Assembly (NCBI GenBank): GCA_050743625.1
Contig: JBOGED010000495.1
Span: 1-11,048 of the forward strand
From: JBOGED01 sp050743625
Lineage (GTDB): Bacteria; Actinomycetota; Nitriliruptoria; Euzebyales; Egibacteraceae
Reading direction: 5' to 3'
DNA length: 11,048 nt
The notes under the pieces are model-generated. The model was not told the origin of the DNA. It made no database searches and saw only the letters and a program-made list of their open reading frames with translations. Within the stretch, counting starts at the first letter, position 1, and every line of letters starts with the position of its first letter. Of this stretch, positions 1-6,516 are shown piece after piece. A program made the translations under genes and the position numbers.

Positions 1-1
1 G

Positions 2-1462
2 CGCGCAGCCTGCGCTCGCGGGCTCGCCGCCCGCAGCGACACGAGTGTTCTGGGCTCGCCAGCCGTCACCGCGCTCGTGACCCCCGCGATCGCGGCCGCT
101 TCGGCCCTGCGCCTCGTCGGCGCGGGCTGCCATCTCGCCGGCGTGACCAAGGGCTCGCCCCGGGCGCGAGTGCTGATCGGCCGTCGCTGGCGTGGTCTCT
201 GCCGCCCGTTGCTCGCAGCCGAGTCGTGCGCCTCGGTGATCTGTTTCGGCCCGCCCGGGTCGTTCAAGACCGGTGGCCTGGCGATCCCCGCGATCCTCGA
301 ATGGGAGGGCCCGGTCGTGGTCCCGGCGATCAAGCCGGACGTCATCCACGCGACGATCGCCTGGCGCTCCCGGCCTGGCCGGCAGCTCTGGATCTATAAC
401 CCGCTCGCCGCCGGCCGCCTGGCCTCCCACACCGCGACACCGCTCGCCTCCTGCAGGTCCTGGGCCGGCGCGAAGGAGATGGGCTCCTGGCTCGCCCAAG
501 CGGTCGATCTCACCGGCCAGAGCCGCGACGACGTCAACTACTGGACCACGCTGGGTGGCAAGCTCCTCGCGGTCCTCATGTACGCCGCCGCCGGCTCCGG
601 CCGGGCCATCACCGACGTCGTCCGGTGGGTCGACACCCAAGAAGAACACGAGGTCAACGAGGCCCTCGCCGACCTCGGATGCTCCGCCACGCAGGACGCC
701 TGGGACGCCTGCAAGGGCCGCGAGCAGCGCACCAAGAGCAGCGTGTACGGCACCGCGGAAACCCTCCTCGACGTCTTCGCCGACCCGCGCGTCCAACGCT
801 CCGCCTCTGGCTGCGAGATCGACATCGACCAGCTCCTGTCAGGCGATCACACGCTGTACCTCTACGCCCCACCCGCGCAGCAACGCCGCCTGCGGCCGCT
901 GTTCATCGCGCTGATCACCGCGGTCGTCCGCCGCGCCCAAGAACAAGCCGCTACTCAACCCGGCGGGCTCCTCGACCCACGCCTCCTGCTCTGCCTCGAC
1001 GAGGCCGGCAACATCGCCTCGATCCCCGACCTCCCGGAACTTGCCACCACCGGGCGTGGGCAGGGGATCGCGCTGCTGTCGATCTTCCACGACTTCGGCC
1101 AGGTCGAGGCCCGCTACGGACGCAACGCGCACACCGTCGTGAACGGCCACCGCGGCAAGCTGATCCTGTCCGCCCAAGCCGACCTCGCCACCCTGCGCCT
1201 CGCCGCCGAGCTGATCGGCGAGGAGGACACCACCGAAGCCTCGGTCTCGCTGCGCTCGCCGTTCCCGCTGCCCGACGAACCCGACGGGCGCACCGTCGCC
1301 AAGCACTTCCGGCCGCTTCTCCCGGCCGACCAGATCCGCCAGCTCCCGCAACGCCAAGGCGTTCTGGTCTACGGCAACCTCCCGCCCACCGTCGTCCGCC
1401 TGCGTGCCTGGTGGCGCACCCCCGGCCTGCGCCGGCGCGGTAGCACCGGAGGCCTGCGGTGA
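2..1462 (+). CDS. TraG/VirD4-type conjugative coupling ATPase (5' end outside window)
   Basis: Probable type IV coupling protein, the membrane-anchored ATPase that hands relaxase-bound DNA to a conjugation channel. A Walker A-like loop, GPPGSFKT, is coded at 248-271. A Walker B strand, LLLCLDEAGN, lies near 983-1012 and is followed by IPDLPELATTGRGQGI, the pattern of the TraG/TraD C-terminal domain where the TraM-recognition segment sits. The reading frame is open from the first bases of the window and no N-terminal membrane helices are present, so the GTG at 77 is probably internal and the true start lies upstream. The stop overlaps the next gene's GTG by four bases. Coupling-protein identity rests on motifs and neighbours. 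Actinobacterial elements that move double-stranded DNA use an FtsK-like TraB instead, so this points to a type IV secretion-like route, in agreement with the relaxase at the other end of the window. Confidence 0.85.
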   Translation, partial: RAACARGLAARSDTSVLGSPAVTALVTPAIAAASALRLVGAGCHLAGVTKGSPRARVLIGRRWRGLCRPLLAAESCASVICFGPPGSFKTGGLAIPAILEWEGPVVVPAIKPDVIHATIAWRSRPGRQLWIYNPLAAGRLASHTATPLASCRSWAGAKEMGSWLAQAVDLTGQSRDDVNYWTTLGGKLLAVLMYAAAGSGRAITDVVRWVDTQEEHEVNEALADLGCSATQDAWDACKGREQRTKSSVYGTAETLLDVFADPRVQRSASGCEIDIDQLLSGDHTLYLYAPPAQQRRLRPLFIALITAVVRRAQEQAATQPGGLLDPRLLLCLDEAGNIASIPDLPELATTGRGQGIALLSIFHDFGQVEARYGRNAHTVVNGHRGKLILSAQADLATLRLAAELIGEEDTTEASVSLRSPFPLPDEPDGRTVAKHFRPLLPADQIRQLPQRQGVLVYGNLPPTVVRLRAWWRTPGLRRRGSTGGLR

Positions 1463-2070
1463 CCGGCCGACAGCAGCCGCAGGGGTGGCGGTCGCGGTTC
1501 GACCCGCGCCGCGGCCAAGGCCTCGAACCCGTGCAGGTGGGCGACTGCGTCTACACCTCCGCCGGCACCGCCGGCCGCGTCAACGCCGCCTGGCACCACC
1601 GGGGCGTTCCGTACGTGACCGTGTCCGAGGACCACGGCGTCGACCCGCCCGGCGACATGCCCCACCGCGCCGAGAACTGTGTCGCCATCCACGGCCCCCA
1701 CGGGTCGCGCCAGCGCTGCGACGCTCGCCACGACCGCGCCGGACGGTGCGCCCGCTGGGCCGCCCGCACCGTCACCGTCTGGCAGACCGACGAACACGGC
1801 CACCCGGTGGTCGACGAGGACGGCTACCAGCTGGCCGGAACGGTCACCGAACGCGCTGTGTGCTGGGACCACCTTGCCGCCGCGGTTGACTGGGCGGAAC
1901 AGCGCTACGGACCCACGTTCGAGCTGCGCCTCGGCGCCCCCACGGGCGGCTCGACAGAACCGCCCGACCGCGCCGCCGGCTGGGATCTCGACACGCCTCG
2001 ACGCACCCCCGACTTGGGTATCCGCCCGCGCGAACGCATCGTTCGCGAGCTGGAGGGGTGGGAACGGTGA
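1459..2070 (+). CDS. Hypothetical protein in transfer operon
   Basis: A 203-residue protein with no family that I recognise. It starts at GTG 1459, sharing GTGA with the stop of the coupling-protein gene, which implies translational coupling. The N-terminal third contains a short basic stretch and then GDCVYTSAGTAGRVNAAW, which reads like a small beta-barrel segment. The middle has several Cys and His residues (ENCVAIHGPHG, RQRCDARHDRAGRCARW, ERAVCWDH) that could bind a metal or simply be structural. No signal peptide or membrane segment is visible, so it is probably cytoplasmic. Its position between a coupling protein and a primase suggests an accessory role in DNA transfer or processing, by context only. 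Reality as a gene is well supported by frame, overlaps and codon use; function is unknown. Confidence 0.75.
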   Translation: MTGRQQPQGWRSRFDPRRGQGLEPVQVGDCVYTSAGTAGRVNAAWHHRGVPYVTVSEDHGVDPPGDMPHRAENCVAIHGPHGSRQRCDARHDRAGRCARWAARTVTVWQTDEHGHPVVDEDGYQLAGTVTERAVCWDHLAAAVDWAEQRYGPTFELRLGAPTGGSTEPPDRAAGWDLDTPRRTPDLGIRPRERIVRELEGWER

Positions 2071-2975
2071 AGGGCCCCCTGGCGGCCGCGGCGCTGGACT
2101 ACGCCGAGCGCGGGATCCCGGTGTTTCCGTGCCACTGGCCTCGGGCGACCGCGAATGGTCTCGTCTGCTCCTGCGGCGATCGAGCGTGCTCGCGGCCCGC
2201 GAAGCATCCGCTCACGCCGCACGGCTTCCACGACGCCACCAGCCGACCCGACGTCATCGAACGATGGGTCGCACGGGTGCCAGACGCGAACCTGGCCATC
2301 CCCACCGGGGCCGCGTTCGACGTCCTCGACGTCGACGGTCCCACCGGCCGCTCCGCGATCCGTGCCTTGGCGGCCCGCCACGGGCTCGACCTGACCGCCG
2401 CGCCGGTCGTGCGCACCGGCAGCGGCTGGCACGTCCTGTTCGCCCCGACCGGCGAGAGCTCTCGGGTCGGGATCCTGCCCGGCGTGGACTGGCGCGGCGC
2501 GGGCGGCTACGTCATCGCGCCACCCTCGCGCCACATCACCGGCCACGTCTACAGCTGGACCCGGCCGCTGTCGATCGATTTGCACCGGCTGCCCACCGCG
2601 CCCGTCGCGCTGCGCGACCTGCTCAGCCGCCCCAGCCGCGAACCTGAGCCGCCGCCCACTGACTTACGCCGGGGGGACCGGTATGGCCGGGCCGCGCTCA
2701 ACGCCGAACTCGCTCGCCTCCGCGCCGCCGAACCCGGCACTGAACGTGGGCGTAACTGGACGCTGAACCGCGCCGCGTTCCGCTGCTACCAGCTGGCCGC
2801 CGCCGGTCTGCTCGATGAGGCCGACGTCACCGCTGCGTTCACCGCGGCCGCTCGCGATGTCGGCCTCGGCCACGCCGAGATCGCCAGGACCCTGCGGTCG
2901 GCCCGGGCCGCCGGGCTCATACATCCCCGAGAGATCGCCCGCCAAGCCCGTCGTCGAGGAGGGACCGAACGATGA
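2067..2975 (+). CDS. Bifunctional DNA primase/polymerase (Prim-Pol, AEP superfamily)
   Basis: A 302-residue protein beginning with a Prim-Pol domain of the archaeo-eukaryotic primase superfamily, found on plasmids, phages and integrative elements. Visible family features are LDYAERGIPVFPC (residues 10-22), a Cys-rich insert (C34, C36, C41) then KHPLTPHGF, the metal-binding pair in FDVLDVDG (D88, D90), the RTGSGWHVLF strand with H122, and GVDWRGAGGYVIAPPSRH (139-156) with D141. I chose GTG 2067 over GTG 2058, because the GGAGGGG at 2052-2058 is well spaced for 2067 and this start gives the same GTGA overlap used by its neighbours. There is no helicase domain; the roughly 120 C-terminal residues (after about 180) are helical and Arg/Ala-rich. 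Likely role: primer or complementary-strand synthesis after transfer, or element replication, together with the nearby Ssb. Confidence 0.88.
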   Translation: MKGPLAAAALDYAERGIPVFPCHWPRATANGLVCSCGDRACSRPAKHPLTPHGFHDATSRPDVIERWVARVPDANLAIPTGAAFDVLDVDGPTGRSAIRALAARHGLDLTAAPVVRTGSGWHVLFAPTGESSRVGILPGVDWRGAGGYVIAPPSRHITGHVYSWTRPLSIDLHRLPTAPVALRDLLSRPSREPEPPPTDLRRGDRYGRAALNAELARLRAAEPGTERGRNWTLNRAAFRCYQLAAAGLLDEADVTAAFTAAARDVGLGHAEIARTLRSARAAGLIHPREIARQARRRGGTER

Positions 2976-3115
2976 GACCGCGCACCTACTGGCTGATCAT
3001 CCTCGCGCTGCTCACCACCCTCACCGGCCAATGCACCGGCACCGAGCACGCCGCGGCCGCAGCGTCGCCGGCCGTCCTCGAGGCCACGCTCGAGGGATCG
3101 CGGTGGTGGGCATGA
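2972..3115 (+). CDS. 47-residue secreted or membrane peptide
   Basis: A short gene overlapping the Prim-Pol stop by ATGA and the next start by ATGA, so it fits the operon exactly. The product starts MRPRTYWLIILALLTTLTG, a positively charged N-terminus followed by a hydrophobic stretch, as in a signal peptide or membrane anchor. QCTGTEHAAAAASPAVLEA and a Trp-rich end (RWWA) follow. The LTGQC run is reminiscent of, but does not match well, a lipoprotein lipobox. Small entry-exclusion or pore-associated proteins occur at such places in conjugation operons; that is only an analogy. It could be missed by length-limited gene callers. Support comes from the two precise overlaps and the hydrophobic N-terminus. 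Confidence 0.65.
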   Translation: MRPRTYWLIILALLTTLTGQCTGTEHAAAAASPAVLEATLEGSRWWA

Positions 3116-3516
3116 CCGCGGCGCCGTGGCTGGGCGGCGACTGGCTGGCCCACCGCCGCCAACCCCCCGATCACGTGAACTCGGTCCGGCTGATCGAGGT
3201 CCTGCCCGCGCAACCGCTCGTCGAGGCCGACCGGCGACGCCGGCTCGAGGACGCGTTCCTCGCGCTCAATCCCGACTTCGGCGTGATCCCCGAACACGAC
3301 CATGCCGGGCAGCATCGGCTCGCCTACGACCGCGAACAAGCGATCAGCCTCGGGCTGCGCCACGTCCTCGAGCTGCGCGCGGAGAACACCGGCCCCGCCC
3401 ACCGTCGCAACGACGCCATCCGGCAGCGCGGCGACGACGCCCGCGTCCGCGCCCACCACCGCAGCGCCCATTACGCGCCGATGCGTCCGCCCGAGCGCGA
3501 GGGGATCGAACGATGA
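3112..3516 (+). CDS. Hypothetical protein in transfer operon
   Basis: A 134-residue protein that I do not recognise. ATG 3112 overlaps the previous stop (ATGA), and its own stop overlaps the next ATG in the same way; the frame stays open well upstream, so the start is fixed by the overlap. The product is soluble, with no hydrophobic segment. A central part reads LIEVLPAQPLVEADRRRRLEDAF, followed by a His/Arg-rich second half (HDHAGQHRLAYDREQAISLGLRHVLELRAENTG) and a strongly basic, probably helical C-terminus. The charge suggests nucleic-acid or partner binding, but there is no identifiable domain. Most likely an accessory factor of the element. Confidence 0.68.
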   Translation: MTAAPWLGGDWLAHRRQPPDHVNSVRLIEVLPAQPLVEADRRRRLEDAFLALNPDFGVIPEHDHAGQHRLAYDREQAISLGLRHVLELRAENTGPAHRRNDAIRQRGDDARVRAHHRSAHYAPMRPPEREGIER

Positions 3517-3818
3517 CCCCGGATATCGGGTTCGTCATCGCCGGGCTGCTGTTCCTGATCGCCATGATCGCCGGCCTCGGCCTACTCCTGCTCGCCGCCG
3601 CCGTCGCGTTGTCCGCCGGCGGCGCAATCCTCGTCGACGAACTCTGCCCCCCGACTCACGAGCCCGACCCCGCGGCTGTCCTCGGCCAGCTGCTCGTCGA
3701 TCTCGCCGAACACCATCAACACCGCGCCGGCTGGCCCGCACACGTGACGGACGGGCCGCCGGTGATCGAGGTCACGGCCGTCGACCGCACCAGGTCTCGC
3801 GCCCCCACGAATCGATAG
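3513..3818 (+). CDS. Small membrane protein of transfer operon
   Basis: A 101-residue protein starting at ATG 3513, which overlaps the previous stop by ATGA. Residues about 6-41 form a long hydrophobic stretch (FVIAGLLFLIAMIAGLGLLLL and onward), enough for one long or two tightly packed membrane helices. A soluble tail follows containing ELCPPTHEPDPAAVLGQLLVDLAEHHQHRAGW. No family recognised. Its stop TAG at 3816-3818 runs into the AGGAGG that serves ssb. As the only clear membrane protein in the visible operon it may associate with the transfer machinery, by position only. Confidence 0.68.
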   Translation: MTPDIGFVIAGLLFLIAMIAGLGLLLLAAAVALSAGGAILVDELCPPTHEPDPAAVLGQLLVDLAEHHQHRAGWPAHVTDGPPVIEVTAVDRTRSRAPTNR

Positions 3819-3822
3819 GAGG
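3817..3822 (+). promoter_or_regulatory. Strong ribosome binding site of ssb
   Basis: AGGAGG, a full Shine-Dalgarno match, overlaps the upstream gene's TAG stop and lies nine bases before ATG 3832. It fixes the ssb start. ssb is the only gene in the visible operon that does not depend on a four-base overlap, so it is probably translated at a higher rate. Confidence 0.8.
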
Positions 3823-3831
3823 ACCCTCGCC

Positions 3832-4251
3832 ATGCCCGCTGACAACCTCACCGTCCTCGTCGGCAACCTTACCGACGACCCCGAACTGCGATACACCCCC
3901 AACGGGGTCGCCGTAGCGAACTTCCGCCTCGCCGTCACCCCCAGGGTCAAAGACGCCAACGGCTGGCGTGACGGGGACACCTCGTTCATCCCCGTCAACG
4001 TCTGGCGCGACCCCGCCGAACACGTCACCGCTAGCCTGCACAAAGGCGACCGCGCGATCGTCGCTGGCAGGCTGCGCACCCGCTCCTGGGTGACCGAAGC
4101 CGGCGAGAAGCGGTCAGTCACCGAACTCGACGCCGATGAGGTCGGCCCCTCCCTGCGCTTCCACACCGTCGACCGCATCCGGAAACCAGAACGCGTCCGC
4201 GCCCCCGAACGCGATGCCCCAGCCCGCGAAGACGCCGACGTACCCTTCTAG
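3832..4251 (+). CDS. ssb: Single-stranded DNA-binding protein
   Basis: A 139-residue SSB. The OB-fold covers about residues 1-112: LTVLVGNLTDDPELRYTPNG (6-25), VANFRLAVTPR (28-38), FIPVNVWRDPAEHV (52-65) and KGDRAIVAGRLRTRSW (71-86). It ends in the acidic tip REDADVPF, equivalent to the DDIPF tail by which bacterial SSBs recruit replication and repair proteins. The linker is short and charged rather than the long Gly-rich linker of typical chromosomal actinobacterial SSBs, which fits an element-borne copy. It probably coats single-stranded DNA during or after conjugative transfer and supports priming by the Prim-Pol encoded upstream. It is the last gene of the block; a hairpin lies 23 bases after its stop. 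Confidence 0.95.
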   Translation: MPADNLTVLVGNLTDDPELRYTPNGVAVANFRLAVTPRVKDANGWRDGDTSFIPVNVWRDPAEHVTASLHKGDRAIVAGRLRTRSWVTEAGEKRSVTELDADEVGPSLRFHTVDRIRKPERVRAPERDAPAREDADVPF

Positions 4252-4274
4252 ACGAGACTCGTTTGCTCGGTGGA

Positions 4275-4298
4275 GCCTCGAACGCCTGCGGTCGAGGC
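4275..4298 (+). terminator. Hairpin after ssb, possible operon terminator
   Basis: Perfect 7-bp arms GCCTCGA (4275-4281) and TCGAGGC (4292-4298) surround a 10-base loop, 23 bases past the ssb stop. There is no T-run, which is common for actinobacterial terminators. A second small inverted repeat, CCGTG...CACGG, lies at 4341-4355 just before the IS256 end. Terminator role inferred from placement. Confidence 0.45.
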
Positions 4299-4367
4299 CC
4301 CCACCCAGCTGCACAGTGGGGTAGCACAGCACGCCCACAGCCGTGTGGTCCACGGACCGGGGAGTAT

Positions 4368-4733
4368 GGGGCTGTCCGATTTTCGGTGTAACTGACGGTG
4401 GCGGTGTTCATGTGCTGGTTGGGAGGATGCGGCCTTCGAAGGTGATGGCGAAGGCGTTGAGTGCGGGTTTCCAGCGGTTTATCCAGCGTTTGCGTCCCTT
4501 GCCGGTGGGGTCGAGGCTGCGGATCACAAGGTAGAGGCATTTGATGGCGGCGTGCTCGTTAGGGAAATGTCCCCGGGCTCTGGTCGCGCGGCGGAAGCGG
4601 GCATGCAGCGCCTCGACCGCGTTGGTGGGGTAGATCACCCGGCGGATTTCGGGGTGTGTAGTCCAAGAACGGGGCGAACTCGCTCCAGCTGTTCTCCCAT
4701 AACCGGATCACCGGATATTTGCCGCCCCAGGCG
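4368..4733 (-). mobile_element. IS256-family remnant (transposase 3' end only)
   Basis: The outer tip appears to start at 4368 with GGGGCTGTCCGATTTTCGG, the G-rich start seen at IS256-type ends. About 366 bp follow, containing the transposase C-terminus on the - strand. At about 4733 the IS256 similarity stops abruptly where the IS630 end sequence begins. The other terminus and most of the transposase are absent, so no target duplication can be checked. The element is dead on its own. Confidence 0.75.
4408..4733 (-). pseudogene. IS256 (mutator) family transposase, truncated and frameshifted
   Basis: The last roughly 108 codons of an IS256-family DDE transposase (family length about 400). Two reading frames must be joined. 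The upstream part codes WGGKYPVIRLWENSWSEFAP and then FLDYTP. The downstream part codes EIRR then VIYPTNAVEALHARFRRATR, RGHFPNEHAAIKCLYLVIRS, LDPTGKGRKRWINRWKPALN and AFAITFEG, which is the hallmark C-terminus of the family. The break is explained by one extra base in the run of four G at 4651-4654 (C on the coding strand): removing one restores TPEIRRVIYPTN. The N-terminal and catalytic parts are missing because the fragment ends at the IS630 end. Not functional. Confidence 0.88.
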
Positions 4734-4784
4734 GTCTCGCAGACCCCAACGCAAACACCCAACAACTTCAACTACGGACCACTA
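4734..4784. repeat. Solo end of the IS630-type element (direct repeat of 6431-6481)
   Basis: These 51 bases are identical to 6431-6481, the transposase-start end of the complete IS630-type copy, including the terminal GACCAC and the TA target. The two lie in the same orientation, 1,697 bp apart. The rest of this first copy is missing and its inner side is fused to the IS256 fragment. The outer TA at 4783-4784 is also part of the tautomerase stop codon. Confidence 0.9.
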
Positions 4785-5162
4785 GGCGTACTGGGCGATG
4801 CCGTTGCCGAACGACCAGTTTTCCTTTTTCACCTCGACCAGGCAGATGATGACGTCCTCGCGGCGCAGGCCGGTCCGCTCGTGCAGGCCGTCCGCCACGG
4901 CCCGGTAGAAGTCCTGTTTCACCGGCACGGTGCGGCCTTCGTTGAGCGTGACCTCGATCAGCACGACGTCGGCGGTGTGCTCGATGCCGAGGTATTCGGG
5001 GCTGACCACGAGGTCGGCCTGGTCGTGCTCGGTGATAACCATGAAACGGTCGTCTTGGGGCACGCTGAGCACGTCGATCATGGCGGTGTAGATGACGTCG
5101 GCGATGGCGTGCCGGTACTCGGGCGGCTTGTCGCGGGCTAGGTCGATCCGGACCAGGGGCAT
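4782..5162 (-). CDS. Tautomerase-superfamily enzyme (malonate semialdehyde decarboxylase-like)
   Basis: A 126-residue tautomerase-superfamily protein. After removal of Met it begins with the catalytic N-terminal proline, PLVRIDLARDKPPEYRHAI. ATG 5162 was chosen for this and because GAGGGAG lies just upstream; the adjacent in-frame ATG at 5165 would put Met in front of the proline. The fused beta-alpha-beta pair and the ending VEVKKENWSFGNGIAQYA resemble the malonate semialdehyde decarboxylase branch (Pfam tautomerase_2 type). R77 seems to match one of the two substrate-binding arginines of that enzyme, and the other position looks like Glu75; this is alignment from memory. A likely role is tautomerisation or decarboxylation/hydration of a small oxo-acid, with substrate unknown. 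The coding length is complete even though the stop TAG contains the TA of the IS630 solo end. Confidence 0.88.
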   Translation of the reverse strand: MPLVRIDLARDKPPEYRHAIADVIYTAMIDVLSVPQDDRFMVITEHDQADLVVSPEYLGIEHTADVVLIEVTLNEGRTVPVKQDFYRAVADGLHERTGLRREDVIICLVEVKKENWSFGNGIAQYA

Positions 5163-5332
5163 CATGGGCTCCCTCGGGTTAGACGGCGTGGTCGCTGGCT
5201 TAGCGATCCCGGCGGCCTTGGGGGCTAGGGTCAAGGCGTCTTGACGCTTAATACTAGGCGGCACTTAGGTTGGGTTATCTAAATGGCTGCGGCTGGTAGC
5301 CCGGGCGGGTCGGGTCCATGGTTGTCTCTCGC
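5163..5332. promoter_or_regulatory. Tautomerase upstream region with a palindrome and a possible cut divergent gene
   Basis: Perfect inverted repeat GTCAAG-GCGT-CTTGAC at 5230-5245, about 70 bases before the tautomerase start. On the - strand a possible -10 TAGTAT (5256-5251) sits directly upstream of it, so the palindrome would lie at about the transcription start, a good repressor site. On the + strand an ATG at 5283 opens a short frame (MAAAGSPGGSGPWLSLA) cut by the IS630 insertion at 5333. This could be the first codons of a divergently oriented regulator, but it is too short to identify. Confidence 0.4.
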
Positions 5333-6422
5333 TAGTGGTCTGTAGTTAATGTCTTTGGTGGTTTGCAGTGGGCGAGGATCTCATCGGCGGTTTTGGTCCA
5401 CACGAACGGTTCACAGCGTTCGTTGTAGGCGTCGATGTAGCGGCGGATGACGTCGATCAGGTCTGGCACGGACGCGAAGCTGCCGCGTTGGATGGCCTGT
5501 CGGGTGATGATGGAGAAGAACGCCTCGACCAGGTTCAGCCAGCTCGCCGACGTCGGTGTGAAATGCAGCGTGATCCGCGGGTGCTTGTCGAGCCAGGTGC
5601 GGACCTTGGGGTGTTTATGGGTTGCGTAGTTGTCGCAGACGATATGCAGCCGTCGGCGCGGGTAGGCCTTGGCGACCTGGCGGAGGAAGCGGAGGAACTC
5701 TTGGTGACGGTGGCGGGGGTAGCAGGCGTCGACCACCTTGCCAGTGGCCACCTCCAGCGCGGCGTACAGCGTGGTCACCCCGTGCCGGACGTAGTCGTGG
5801 GTGCGGCTGGCCGGCAGCCCCGGGCGCACCGGCAGCATCGGCTGGGTACGGTCCAACGCCTGGAGCTGGGACTTCTCATCCACACACAGCACGATCGCTT
5901 TGGCCGGCGGGTCCAGGTACAACCCGACGACGTCGCCAACCTTGGCCTCCAACTCGGGGTCGGTGGAGAACTTGAACGTCTCCTCGCGCCACGGCTGGAT
6001 GCCCCAGTGCCGCCAGATCGCCGCGACCTGCGTGAAATGCAACCCCACACGTCGGGCGAGCAGACGCGACGACCAGTGCGTCACCATATCACCCCCAGAT
6101 CCTGCGGCGGCCTGAGCAGCGTGTGCCACAACACCTCGCGCTGCTTGTCGGCATCGACCACACGCGGCGGACGCCCCGACCGCGGCCGATCCTCCAGGCC
6201 CGCCAACCCCCCAACGACGTACGCCGCCCGCCACGACCCCACGGTGTTGACCGAACAGCCGACCAACTCAGCGATCTCGGCCGCCGACCGGCCCTCATCT
6301 GCCAGGAGCACGATCCGCGCTCGTCGCGCGTCCCGCGCCGAACCGGTCTGCGACCTGACCCGGCGCTCCAACTCGGCGCGGTCTGCCGACGACACCGACA
6401 CCGTCCTGACCCGATTCGCCAT
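5332..6422 (-). pseudogene. IS630-family DDE transposase in two frames (frameshifted or programmed)
   Basis: The N-terminal frame starts at ATG 6422 (MANRVRTVSVSSADRAELER) and carries the helix-turn-helix (AEIAELVGCSVNTVGSWRAAY), ending at TGA 6083-6081. The C-terminal frame carries VTHWSSRLLARRVGLHFTQV, FKFSTDPELEAKVGDVVGLY, the first catalytic Asp in LCVDEKS (codon 5878-5880), the second in IVCDNYATHKHP (5632-5634) and Glu in LNLVEAFFS (5524-5526), with 35 residues between the last two. All catalytic residues are present. Compared with relatives, which run straight from DLG to VTHW, about 8 bases (around 6082-6092) are inserted. A G5 run here (GGGGGT on the coding strand) would allow a -1 slip joining both frames with three extra residues. 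So it is either a dead copy or one needing frameshifting. Its stop TAG uses the flanking TA. Confidence 0.85.
5335..5372 (+). repeat. Left terminal inverted repeat of IS630-type element
   Basis: Begins GTGGTCTGTAGTTAATGTC directly after TA 5333-5334. It matches the reverse complement of 6442-6479 at 29 of 38 positions. Confidence 0.85.
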
Positions 6423-6441
6423 ACCCCGCAGTCTCGCAGAC

Positions 6442-6479
6442 CCCAACGCAAACACCCAACAACTTCAACTACGGACCAC
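6442..6479 (-). repeat. Right terminal inverted repeat of IS630-type element
   Basis: Read on the - strand it begins GTGGTCCGTAGTTGAAGTTG, directly inside TA 6480-6481. The same bases recur at 4745-4782 as part of the solo end. Confidence 0.85.
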
Positions 6480-6516
6480 TAGCGGATCCCGCGACGGAGC
6501 CCGCGAAGTGCAACCT

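Larger units (their letters stand above)
5335..6479 (-). mobile_element. IS630-family insertion sequence, complete, TA-flanked
   Basis: A 1,145-bp element bounded by TA at 5333-5334 and 6480-6481, as expected for IS630-family elements, which duplicate a TA target. The terminal inverted repeats start GTGGTCTGTAGTT (left) and GTGGTCCGTAGTT (right, reverse complement), with 29 of 38 positions matching by eye. It carries one transposase in two frames on the - strand. A 51-bp solo end of another copy lies at 4734-4784 in the same orientation, with the tautomerase gene between them. Confidence 0.92.

Noticed and set aside
625..1443. Long + strand frame inside the coupling-protein gene
   Set aside because: Arg/Pro-rich out-of-frame translation; the overlapping frame carries the Walker motifs.
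1679..2647. + strand frame of 322 codons spanning the 203-residue gene and the Prim-Pol
   Set aside because: It crosses two well-supported genes in another frame, with no domain signature and Arg/Pro/Thr-biased composition.
4719..5141. + strand frame opposite the tautomerase
   Set aside because: Antisense shadow; the - strand has the catalytic N-terminal proline, a ribosome binding site and the family C-terminus.
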